Assembly (NCBI GenBank): GCA_900542615.1
Contig: UQOG01000017.1
Coordinates: forward strand, 1-24,513
Direction: 5' to 3'
Source of the DNA: an uncultured Eubacteriales bacterium
GTDB taxonomy: Bacteria; Bacillota; Clostridia; Christensenellales; CAG-138
Length of the DNA stretch: 24,513 nucleotides
Under the pieces are notes generated by a model. It did no database searches, was not told where the DNA came from, and saw only the letters and a program-made list of their open reading frames with translations. Numbering within the stretch: the first letter of the stretch is position 1; each line of letters starts with the position of its first letter. Made by a program: the position numbers and the translations under genes. Below, one piece after another: positions 7,548 to 14,388 of the stretch.

Positions 7548-8348
7548 ATGAGCAAATGGTCTGATATTAAAATGTACGAACTCTCCATCCCCATTGGCAT
7601 CAATACGCCCCCCTGGCCCACCTATGAGCCCTTGCAGATGAAATTCTTCAAGCGGCTGGCGCCCAACGGGGCCAACGGCCAGCTGATGACCCACTCCAAC
7701 CACGTGGGCACCCACTTGGACGGCCCCCTGCATTTTGACACCGCAGGCCGGGATATGGCCTCCCTGGAGCTGACCAAGCTGTGCGCCCCCGGCGTGGTGG
7801 TAGACCTTTCCGACCAGGCTATGGACTGGGGCATTTATACCCCGGAAGATATTGAAAAGCGGGTAGAGGTGAAGGAAGGCGATATCCTGATCATCAACAC
7901 CGGCTACCATAAGTATGGCTGGGATAGCCCCGAGGCGGATGAGCGCCGCTACATGCTCCGCCACCCCGGCCCCTGCCTGGACTTCGTCCGCTGGGTGCGG
8001 GAAAAGAAGCTGCGCTGGATCGGCGTGGACTGCGGCTCCGCAGACCACCCCATGAACACCAAGATCCGCGACTGGGAACCCATGGAGGCCGAAAAGTGCG
8101 ACGCCGTGTTCAAAGAGCGCTATGGTAAGGGCCTCAACGACATCTATCCCTGGCCGGACCATTACCAGGCCATGCATATCGAGCTGTTCTGCAAGCCCTA
8201 TGAAGCCATCCATGCCGAGTGCTTGGGCGGCCAGATCGACGAGCTCTCCAATAAGCGGGTCGTTATCGGCTGCTTCCCCTGGAAGCTGGTGGAAGGCGAA
8301 AGCTGTATCTCCAGAATCGTGGCCTTCGACGGCTTTGAAGACGTGTAA
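7548..8348 (+). CDS. Cyclase-family metal-dependent hydrolase (kynurenine formamidase / isatin hydrolase type)
   Basis: This 266-residue protein carries the cyclase-family signature H-x-G-T-H-x-D-x-P-x-H as HVGTHLDGPLH, giving H52, H56 and D58 as likely metal ligands and H62 as the likely catalytic histidine. Further family features are GDILIINTGYHKYGW and WIGVDCGSADHPMNT. Characterised relatives hydrolyse amide bonds next to carbonyls: bacterial kynurenine formamidase, isatin hydrolase (ring opening of a cyclic amide), and others of unknown role. Between allG and a molybdenum hydroxylase, ring opening of a hydroxylated nitrogen heterocycle is a reasonable inference, but the substrate cannot be read from the sequence. 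TAAGGAGGT lies 7 bases before the ATG. Two repeat-like hairpins follow the gene. Confidence 0.88.
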   Translation: MSKWSDIKMYELSIPIGINTPPWPTYEPLQMKFFKRLAPNGANGQLMTHSNHVGTHLDGPLHFDTAGRDMASLELTKLCAPGVVVDLSDQAMDWGIYTPEDIEKRVEVKEGDILIINTGYHKYGWDSPEADERRYMLRHPGPCLDFVRWVREKKLRWIGVDCGSADHPMNTKIRDWEPMEAEKCDAVFKERYGKGLNDIYPWPDHYQAMHIELFCKPYEAIHAECLGGQIDELSNKRVVIGCFPWKLVEGESCISRIVAFDGFEDV

Positions 8349-8354
8349 TTTTAT

Positions 8355-8374
8355 GGGACGGCGTTTGCCGTCCC
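8355..8374 (+). repeat. Palindromic element, copy 1
   Basis: GGGACGGC-GTTT-GCCGTCCC is a perfect 8-bp stem 6 bases after the cyclase-family stop, followed by TCGCTATTT. A near copy starts 126 bases downstream at 8481. It may end the upstream transcript, or be a dispersed palindromic repeat. Confidence 0.6.
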
Positions 8375-8480
8375 TCGCTATTTCTCAATAAATATCACGA
8401 CTTACCAATTTACGACGAGGTGGCAGGTGCGCAATATGAGATCCAAGCGTTTTTATCAGCATACGATCCCATATCCCTAA

Positions 8481-8514
8481 GGGACGGCGCACTGCCGCCC
8501 CTCGTTATTTTTTT
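8481..8514 (+). terminator. Palindromic element, copy 2, with T-run
   Basis: GGGACGGC (8481-8488) pairs with GCCGCCCC (8494-8501) with one A-C mismatch; TCGTTA and seven T residues (8508-8514) follow. It is a plausible intrinsic terminator and closely resembles copy 1 at 8355-8374, including the CCCTCG-TATTT flank. A third small hairpin (8525-8529 with 8536-8540) lies just beyond. Confidence 0.55.
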
Positions 8515-8563
8515 ACAAGAATCACGGGCTGTAGTGCCCGGGGGAACGAGAGAGGTAGAGCAG

Positions 8564-9114
8564 GTGGAAGCATTATCCTACGTCATTATCCTGGCCATTA
8601 TCGCAGCGTTGCTGCTCATCTATGAAAAGGGATTGCGGCCGATAAAAAAGCCTGCGACGGGTTTGCCCTGGCCTATCTCGCCCTGTATCAGGAGACGGTA
8701 GGCGGTACTGTCCCATCGGGAATACGATATATCCAGGCTGGGGAGGAAGACGGGATCCGCTTGTTGCCTATGGAAGAGCAGGACGCGGCGGTGGCCCAGG
8801 CGCTGGAACGGGCGGCCGGGCAAAAAGCCCAAGCCCATCTAGGCCGGATGCGGCAGGCATTGGAACGGTGTTTTGACGCTATCGGCAGCAGCGAACGATA
8901 TCGGAATATGTATTTCCAGCCGTTAAATGAAATTTACGCCTTGGCCCATTATTTTATCTTGGCGGGGCGAGAACCAGAACAAATTGTGAAGCATGCGGAG
9001 CTGGCAGACGCGGAAGGGTTTATGCATAAACATCAGCAGGTTTGCCAGCAGTTGGCCCGGCGGCTGAGCCGGAACGGGCTAACAAAGTTTCAGGCGGCGT
9101 GCCGGCAGGGATAA
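8564..9114 (+). CDS. Unrecognised single-span membrane protein, needs a -1 frameshift at 8644-8650
   Basis: No family is recognised. From GTG 8564 (AGAGAGG 8 bases upstream) the first frame gives EALSYVIILAIIAALLLIY, one clear N-terminal membrane helix, then a basic EKGLRPIKK, and ends at TAG 8699-8701 after 45 residues. The frame one base back is open from 8626 to 9114 and encodes a soluble alpha-helical region ending FQAACRQG. Switching at A-AAA-AAG (8644-8650) would join the two into one protein of about 183 residues: a membrane anchor plus cytoplasmic helical domain. The join could be programmed frameshifting, a one-base loss in the A-run (decayed gene) or a sequencing error. The downstream part could also start alone at TTG 8761 after GGGAGGA. 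Base composition is somewhat more AT-rich than that of its neighbours, and it separates the cyclase gene from the hydroxylase genes. Confidence 0.5.
8644..8650 (+). promoter_or_regulatory. Canonical -1 slippery heptamer A-AAA-AAG
   Basis: Read in the GTG 8564 frame the codons are ATA AAA AAG, so A-AAA-AAG is in the phase needed for -1 slippage. An SD-like AAGGGA (8627-8632) ends 11 bases upstream, similar to the stimulator in E. coli dnaX. No strong hairpin sits at the usual 5-8 base distance; only weak pairings are seen, and a 7-bp stem (8694-8700 with 8706-8712) is farther down. Confidence 0.45.
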
Positions 9115-9194
9115 CCTGCGGCGCCTGACAGGACCCAGGACCGGGCGGGGCGCGGCGGCGCCGCCCCAGCCACAAATCAGGAGGAGGAGGACGT

Positions 9195-10028
9195 ATGAGA
9201 GCATTTGAGTATTTTGCGCCTGGGACCGTAGGGGAGGCGGCAAAATTCCTTCGTGAAAACGAGGGGAAGGCCGTGGTCCTCAACGGCGGTACGGATGTGG
9301 TGATCCAGCTGCGGGATCGGCTGATCAACCCGGCATACGTGGTGGACATCAAACGCATCCCAGGATTGAACGAACTGCGGTTTTCCAAGGAAGAGGGCCT
9401 GCATATCGGTGCATGCGTGAATATGAATCGCCTAGGCGGGGATGAGAACGTACGCACATATTACCCCTTCCTGGCGGAAGCCGCCCTATCGGTGGGCTCC
9501 AAGCAGGTGCGCAACCGGGCGACCTGCGCCGGCAACCTGATCAACGCTTCCCCCTTGGCGGACACCTCTACGCCCCTGCTGTGCCTGGACGCGGTGTTGG
9601 AAGTGGAAGGCCCGGACGGCAAGCGGGAGATCCCCATCAATGAGTTTTTCGTATTCGTCCGCAAGACCACCTTGCAAAAGGATGAGATCGTCACGGGGAT
9701 CCGGGTCCCCTATTATGAGGGCGTCCAGGGTATTTTCACCAAGGTATCCCGGCGCAATAAGGTGGACCTATCCACCGTGTGCAGCACGGTGATGAAGCAT
9801 GAAGGCAAATACCGGGCGGCCTTTGGCTCTGTGGCGCCGACCCCCCGGCGGCTGCCCCAAACGGAAGCCTGCCTGAACGAAGGGCCGTTGGATGAAGCGC
9901 GGATCGACCGGGCGGTGGAGCTGGCCCTCAGCGAGGTATCCCCCATCGACGACGTGCGGGCAAGCAAGCAGTACAGGTTGGACGTGGTGGCCATGGCCCT
10001 GCGCCGGAGCCTGGAAAGCCTGGGCTAA
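9195..10028 (+). CDS. FAD-binding subunit of a xanthine dehydrogenase-family molybdenum hydroxylase
   Basis: This 277-residue subunit has the CO dehydrogenase/xanthine dehydrogenase flavoprotein fold. The N-terminal FAD-binding domain holds VVLNGGTDVVIQLRDRL (about residues 29-45) and the second FAD loop RNRATCAGNLINASPLADT (about 108-126), which touches the flavin diphosphate. The C-terminal domain (about residues 170-275) includes the TPRRLPQTE segment typical of CODH flavoprotein C-termini. It passes electrons from the iron-sulfur subunit to NAD+ or another acceptor. A run of GAGGAGGAGG sits just before the ATG. It is the first of three contiguous subunit genes (FAD, 2Fe-2S, Mo), a common bacterial order. 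It is cytoplasmic, with no signal peptide. Substrate specificity is set by the Mo subunit. Confidence 0.93.
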   Translation: MRAFEYFAPGTVGEAAKFLRENEGKAVVLNGGTDVVIQLRDRLINPAYVVDIKRIPGLNELRFSKEEGLHIGACVNMNRLGGDENVRTYYPFLAEAALSVGSKQVRNRATCAGNLINASPLADTSTPLLCLDAVLEVEGPDGKREIPINEFFVFVRKTTLQKDEIVTGIRVPYYEGVQGIFTKVSRRNKVDLSTVCSTVMKHEGKYRAAFGSVAPTPRRLPQTEACLNEGPLDEARIDRAVELALSEVSPIDDVRASKQYRLDVVAMALRRSLESLG

Positions 10029-10044
10029 GGAGGAGGGACGCGAG

Positions 10045-10530
10045 ATGAAATATCATGTTCATTTTTACGTAAATGGCGATGCCTATGATTTGGATGTGCC
10101 CGCCAACAAAACCATGCTGGATGTGTTGCGGGATGAACTGTGCCTCACCGGCACCAAGGAGGGCTGCGGCGCCGGGGAGTGCGGCGCGTGCACGGTAATC
10201 GTGGACGATGTGCCCCTCAACGCCTGCCTGGTGCTGGCGCCGGAGCTGGACGGGGTGCATATCACCACGGTGGAGGGCCTGTCCGACGGGCCGAAGCTTT
10301 CGCCGCTGCAGCAGAGCTTCATCAAGCACGGCGCCCTGCAGTGCGGGTTCTGCACGCCTGGCTTCCTCATGTCCGCCACGGCGCTGCTCAATGAAAACCC
10401 CCATCCCACCCGGGAGGAGATTATCGATAGCATCAGCGGGAACCTGTGCCGTTGTACGGGCTATAAGCGGATCGTAGAAGCCATTGAGGAGATCGCAGCC
10501 CGCGGCCAGGCGGCCGATACACAGGAATAG
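10045..10530 (+). CDS. [2Fe-2S]-binding subunit of the molybdenum hydroxylase
   Basis: The protein has 161 residues from ATG 10045, which follows AGGAGGG; an in-frame extension upstream overlaps the FAD-subunit gene and is not needed. It carries both clusters of the family. The plant-ferredoxin-type site is C41, C46, C49 and C61 (CGAGECGAC then NAC), and the second, helical site is C100, C103, C135 and C137 (CGFC and CRC). It relays electrons from the molybdenum centre to FAD. The length matches stand-alone small subunits such as those of xanthine dehydrogenase and nicotinate or 4-hydroxybenzoyl-CoA type enzymes. It starts 16 bases after the FAD subunit and stops 16 bases before the Mo subunit. 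Confidence 0.95.
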   Translation: MKYHVHFYVNGDAYDLDVPANKTMLDVLRDELCLTGTKEGCGAGECGACTVIVDDVPLNACLVLAPELDGVHITTVEGLSDGPKLSPLQQSFIKHGALQCGFCTPGFLMSATALLNENPHPTREEIIDSISGNLCRCTGYKRIVEAIEEIAARGQAADTQE

Positions 10531-10546
10531 AAAGGAGGCGCCCCGT

Positions 10547-12859
10547 ATGAAATATGTAGGCCAAAGCATAGAGCGTGTGGACGCGATCCGCAAGGTAACC
10601 GGGCAGGCGCAGTATGTGGGCGACTTCCACATGCCCCGTATGCTGTACGCCCAGGTGAAGCGGAGCCCGTACCCCCATGCGAAGATCATCAGCATCGACG
10701 TATCCAAAGCCGAGAAGCTTCCCGGCGTGCGGGCCGTGATCACCGGTGAATGGTATACCAAGCGTTGCGGCCTGTATCTGGAGGATAAAAACTTCCTGGC
10801 CAACAAAACGGTAAAATATCAGGGCGAGGCCGTGGCCGCAGTTGCCGCAGAAACCGCTGAAATCGCCCAGGAAGCCTGTGATTTGATCGAGGTGGTATAT
10901 GAGGAGCTGCCGGCGGTTACCAACGCCATAGAGGGCATGAAGCCCGATGCGCCCCTGATCCATCCCGACCTGCACACCTACAAAGTCGCGCCCATTTTCT
11001 TCCCCAAACCCCACACAAATATCTCCCATCACTACAAATTGCGCAAAGGAGATGTTGACAAAGCCTTCAAAGAGTGCGATTATGTAGCAGAGCACACGTA
11101 TTATATTCCTCACGTACAACACGTCCCCTTGGAACCCCATGTAGCTATTGCGCAATATGAATACGACGGTAAGCTGACCGTTTGGGCCAGCACCCAGTCC
11201 CCCTACGCGGTGCGGCAAGCCCTGAGCGTAGCCTTTGAGATCCCCCTCAATAAACTGCGGGTGATCTCCCCCTATGTGGGCGGCGGCTTCGGCTCCAAGG
11301 CGGGCACCACCATCGAAGGCATCATCATCCCCCTGGCCATGCGCTGCAAGGGCCGGCCGGTGAAGCTCCAGTACAGCCGGGAGGACGAATTCCAGAATTC
11401 CTACGTACGCCAGGGCCTCCATTGCAAGATCAAGACCGGCGTCAAGAAGGACGGCCGCATCCACGCGGTGAAGAACGAATTCGTCTGGGACGGCGGCGCC
11501 TATACGGAATACGGCGTCAACATCGTGAAGGCGGGCGGCTTCGCCTCCGCAGGCCCCTACAACATCGACAACGTGTGGACGGATAGCTACTGCGTGTATA
11601 CCAACCACCCCGTGGGCGGCCCGTACCGGGGCTTCGGCATGTGCGAGATCCACTTCGCCATCGAGCAGAACATCGACATCGTGGCCAAGGAGATCGGCAT
11701 GGATCCGGTGGAGATGCGCCGGATCAACGGCCTGCGGGTAGGGGATAAGACCTGCATGGGCGAGACCATGGTGGTATCCGGGTACCATGAGTGCCTGGAG
11801 GAAGTGGTCAAGGATATCGGCTACGGGGAGAAGAGCGAGAGCCCCAACCCCCGGAAGGTACGGGGCAAGGGCATCGCGGCCGGCTGGAAATCCCCTTCCA
11901 TGCCCACCAACGCAGGTTCCGCGGCCATCATCCGCATGAACGAGGACGGCACCTTCTTCCTGATGACCAGCGGCCAGGAGATCGGCCAAGGCTCGGATAC
12001 GGCTTTGACCCAGATCGCCGCCGAGACCCTGGACGTGGATCCCAAGCTGATCACCATCCGCACCGGCGACACGGACCACACCCCCTATGAGTGGCAGACC
12101 GTGGCCAGCCGTACCACCTACTGCGCAGGCAACGCGGTGAAGCTGGCCTGCGAGGACCTGAAGAAGAAGATCCTGGAGCTGGCCCAGATCAAGCTGGGGG
12201 CCTATAAGCGGGATCTGGAATTCAAGGACGGGTATGTGGTGCACAAGATCTACACCGACCGGAAGGTCCCCCTGGCGGAATTCGCATTGGGCCTGGCGTT
12301 CCCGGACGGCTCCGGCGTAGGCGGCCCCGCCATTGGCGTAGGTACCTTCACCCTGGAGAACAACATCAACTACGACAAGGAAACCGGCATCGGCGAACAT
12401 CCTGTGGCATTCTGGACCATCGGCGTGAACGGCGCGGAGGTAGAGGTGGATCTGGACACCGGCGAGGTGAAGGTGCTTCGGATGGTATCCTGCTTCGACG
12501 CAGGTAAGGTCATCAACCCGGAAACCTTCTGCGCCCAGTCCGAAGGCGCCATGGTGCAGGCCATGGGTACGGCCCTGTTCGAGGAGCTGATCCTCAAGAA
12601 CGGCCATATCCTCAACAAGAACTTTGTAGACTATAAGATCCCCACGGCGGACGATATGCCAGAGTTGACCGTTAAATACATAGAGCATGCGGAGCCCACC
12701 GGCCCATACGGGGCACGGGGCGTGGGCGAGCCGCTTATGGTACCCGGCGCGCCGGCTATTGCAAACGCCATTTACGACGCCATCGGCGTGCGATTCAACC
12801 GTATGCCAATTACAGCTGAGGAGGTATTGAAGGCTCTAAAAGAAAAGGCGACTGAATAA
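10547..12859 (+). CDS. Molybdopterin-binding catalytic subunit of the xanthine dehydrogenase-family hydroxylase
   Basis: The 770-residue subunit starts at ATG 10547, behind AAAGGAGG (10531-10538). An N-terminal a/b-hammerhead domain (about residues 15-120, RKVTGQAQYVGDF) precedes the molybdopterin domains, with VISPYVGGGFGSKAG, GGPYRGFGMCEIHFAIE, SGQEIGQGSDTALTQIAAE and the catalytic-base motif GVGEP (E728). The family hydroxylates aromatic N-heterocycles or aldehydes with water as oxygen source. The arginine of the YRGFG motif, a substrate contact in xanthine dehydrogenases, is present. The loop that reads GGKE in the classical mammalian enzyme reads GSKA here, so the glutamate that binds xanthine is not obvious. 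Xanthine is thus only one candidate; a pyrimidine or another ring is possible. No Mo-cofactor maturation gene (XdhC-chaperone type, MocA) is in the window. Confidence 0.93.
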   Translation: MKYVGQSIERVDAIRKVTGQAQYVGDFHMPRMLYAQVKRSPYPHAKIISIDVSKAEKLPGVRAVITGEWYTKRCGLYLEDKNFLANKTVKYQGEAVAAVAAETAEIAQEACDLIEVVYEELPAVTNAIEGMKPDAPLIHPDLHTYKVAPIFFPKPHTNISHHYKLRKGDVDKAFKECDYVAEHTYYIPHVQHVPLEPHVAIAQYEYDGKLTVWASTQSPYAVRQALSVAFEIPLNKLRVISPYVGGGFGSKAGTTIEGIIIPLAMRCKGRPVKLQYSREDEFQNSYVRQGLHCKIKTGVKKDGRIHAVKNEFVWDGGAYTEYGVNIVKAGGFASAGPYNIDNVWTDSYCVYTNHPVGGPYRGFGMCEIHFAIEQNIDIVAKEIGMDPVEMRRINGLRVGDKTCMGETMVVSGYHECLEEVVKDIGYGEKSESPNPRKVRGKGIAAGWKSPSMPTNAGSAAIIRMNEDGTFFLMTSGQEIGQGSDTALTQIAAETLDVDPKLITIRTGDTDHTPYEWQTVASRTTYCAGNAVKLACEDLKKKILELAQIKLGAYKRDLEFKDGYVVHKIYTDRKVPLAEFALGLAFPDGSGVGGPAIGVGTFTLENNINYDKETGIGEHPVAFWTIGVNGAEVEVDLDTGEVKVLRMVSCFDAGKVINPETFCAQSEGAMVQAMGTALFEELILKNGHILNKNFVDYKIPTADDMPELTVKYIEHAEPTGPYGARGVGEPLMVPGAPAIANAIYDAIGVRFNRMPITAEEVLKALKEKATE

Positions 12860-12952
12860 CGCCGTATCCGCGGCCGCAATGGCCCAAGGATTTAAAGCAG
12901 TCACCGAAGCACTTAGGGAAGCATACTTACAAATTGGAAGTAGGTGCTACTT

Positions 12953-12985
12953 TTGAGCAAGGAAAAGATCGATTATGGCTAAGGC
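12953..12985 (+). other. Apparent permease leader interrupted by an in-frame TAA
   Basis: TTG 12953 opens a frame reading (M/L)SKEKIDYG, then TAA (12980-12982), then GIYDAPGQLGWGRTVVLG continuing directly into the permease. Both sides look like one natural permease N-terminus, so the stop appears to interrupt a real coding sequence. The surrounding bases read GGC-TAA-GGC. Confidence 0.5.
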
Positions 12986-13054
12986 ATTTATGATGCACCA
13001 GGACAATTAGGTTGGGGTAGAACGGTTGTTCTGGGTATCCAGCATGTATTCGCC

Positions 13055-14245
13055 ATGTTTGGCGCAACGGTGCTGGTCCCCATCCTTACAGGCTTGAGTA
13101 TCTCCGTGACGCTGCTGTGCGCAGGCGTGGGCACATTGCTCTTCCACTTCCTGGCAAAGGGGAAAGTACCTGCATTCCTGGGATCTTCCTTCGCATTCCT
13201 TGGCGGATTTGCGGTGGTAGCCCCCATGGTGGACGGTATGCCCAACAAGGAAATGCTGCCCTATGCATGTGGCGGTATCGTAATCGCCGGCCTGCTGTAT
13301 GTGGTGGTAGCGGGGCTGATTAAGGTATTCGGCATCAAACGGGTCATGTGCTTGTTCCCGCCGGTGGTTACCGGTCCTATCATCATCCTGATCGGCTTGA
13401 TCCTGGCGCCCAGCGCCATCACCAACTGCCAGGCCAACTGGCTGCTGGCGGTCATCACCATGCTGCTGATCATCGGCTGCAACATCTGGGGCAAGGGCAT
13501 GATCAAGATCATCCCCATCCTGATCGGTATCGTAGGCGCATATATCATCGCTCTGATCGCCGGCTGGGTAGACTATAGCGGCTTGGCAACCGCAGCCGCC
13601 GTGGGCATCCCGCCCTTCACCATTGCGAAATTCAGCGGCAGTGCCATCCTCACCACGGCGCCCATCGCCCTGGCTACCATGATGGAGCACGTGGGCGACA
13701 TCTCCGCCATCAGCGCCACCTGTGGTAAGAACTTCATCGCCAACCCCGGCCTGCACCGCACCCTGCTGGGCGACGGTTTGGCCACCTCCCTGGCCGGCTT
13801 GGTGGGCGGCCCCGCCAACACCACCTACGGCGAGAACACCGGCGTGCTGATGCTCTCTAAGGTATACGATCCCAAGGTCATCCAGATCGCGGCGGGCGTG
13901 GCCATCATCCTCAGCTTCAGCCCCGGGTTTGACGCCCTGGTGAACACCATCCCCACCGCCATCATCGGCGGCGCATCCTTCGTGCTCTACGGCATGATCT
14001 CCGCCATCGGCGTGCGGAACGTGGTAGAAAATCAGGTTGACCTGACCAAGTCCCGCAACCTGATCATCGCGGCGGTTATCCTGGTATCCGGCTTGGGCTT
14101 CAACTCCGTGGGCGGCATCCAGATCGGCATCGTGAATATGTCCGGCCTGGCCACCGCTGCCATCCTGGGCATCCTGCTCAACGCGATCCTGCCCGGCAAG
14201 GACTACGAGTTCCACATGGAAGAGCCTGAGGACGCGAAGGCGTAA
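13055..14245 (+). CDS. NCS2-family nucleobase permease, uracil-permease-like
   Basis: From the first ATG (13055) the protein is 396 residues of mostly membrane helices. Homology-like sequence extends upstream in frame to 12983 and includes the start of helix 1 (VVLGIQHVFAMFGATVLVP), so ATG 13055 would cut that helix and has no good SD. A TAA at 12980 blocks the natural-looking TTG 12953 start, leaving the true start unresolved. NCS2 features are FAMFGATVLVPILTGL, KVPAFLGSSFAFLGG, MMEHVGDISA and GGPANTTYGENTGV. The last two carry the glutamates that bind uracil in E. coli UraA. TTYGEN is typical of the uracil branch, while the xanthine/urate branch usually has a QN-type motif there. It probably imports the substrate of the catabolic locus by proton symport. 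It may be a damaged allele. Confidence 0.85.
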   Translation: MFGATVLVPILTGLSISVTLLCAGVGTLLFHFLAKGKVPAFLGSSFAFLGGFAVVAPMVDGMPNKEMLPYACGGIVIAGLLYVVVAGLIKVFGIKRVMCLFPPVVTGPIIILIGLILAPSAITNCQANWLLAVITMLLIIGCNIWGKGMIKIIPILIGIVGAYIIALIAGWVDYSGLATAAAVGIPPFTIAKFSGSAILTTAPIALATMMEHVGDISAISATCGKNFIANPGLHRTLLGDGLATSLAGLVGGPANTTYGENTGVLMLSKVYDPKVIQIAAGVAIILSFSPGFDALVNTIPTAIIGGASFVLYGMISAIGVRNVVENQVDLTKSRNLIIAAVILVSGLGFNSVGGIQIGIVNMSGLATAAILGILLNAILPGKDYEFHMEEPEDAKA

Positions 14246-14252
14246 GTTTCAC

Positions 14253-14275
14253 CTTGCCGGGGCCCCTCCGGCAAG
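14253..14275 (+). terminator. Stem-loop after the permease gene
   Basis: CTTGCCGG (14253-14260) pairs perfectly with CCGGCAAG (14268-14275) across a 7-base loop, 8 bases after the permease stop. It lacks a T-run, so termination is uncertain. Confidence 0.4.
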
Positions 14276-14295
14276 ACTCCGTACATGTAACAGGG

Positions 14296-14326
14296 GATGC
14301 GCCGCGCCGGTTTGGAGCGGCGCATC
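14296..14326 (+). terminator. Second stem-loop between the permease and allH genes
   Basis: GATGCGCCGC (14296-14305) pairs perfectly with GCGGCGCATC (14317-14326), followed by TTATGC. It is a stable 10-bp stem with a weak 3' T content; it may lower expression of the following gene. Confidence 0.45.
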
Positions 14327-14388
14327 TTATGCAAGCCACCGTGGGCGAAGGGCGCAGGCCAGCGCCCAGGGGAGAGGAGGACAGGCAT

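Noticed and set aside
8420..8563. Upstream extension of the membrane peptide frame to GTG 8420
   Set aside because: This part would be translated across the terminator-like hairpin with T-run at 8481-8514, and has no good SD; GTG 8564 has an SD and begins directly before the membrane helix.
10433..12688. Long 751-codon open frame on the minus strand
   Set aside because: It is antisense to the clearly identified molybdenum subunit gene, and its His/Gly-rich translation has no recognisable domain.
12879..12956. 25-codon open frame (ATG 12879) whose TGA overlaps TTG 12953
   Set aside because: The overlap looks like translational coupling, but no SD precedes the ATG and the peptide has no recognisable feature. 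Not reported as a gene.
12975..13010. Alternative ATG 12975 reading MAKAFMMHQDN then stop
   Set aside because: It is in a different frame from the permease and ends after 11 codons; it cannot supply the permease start without a frameshift.
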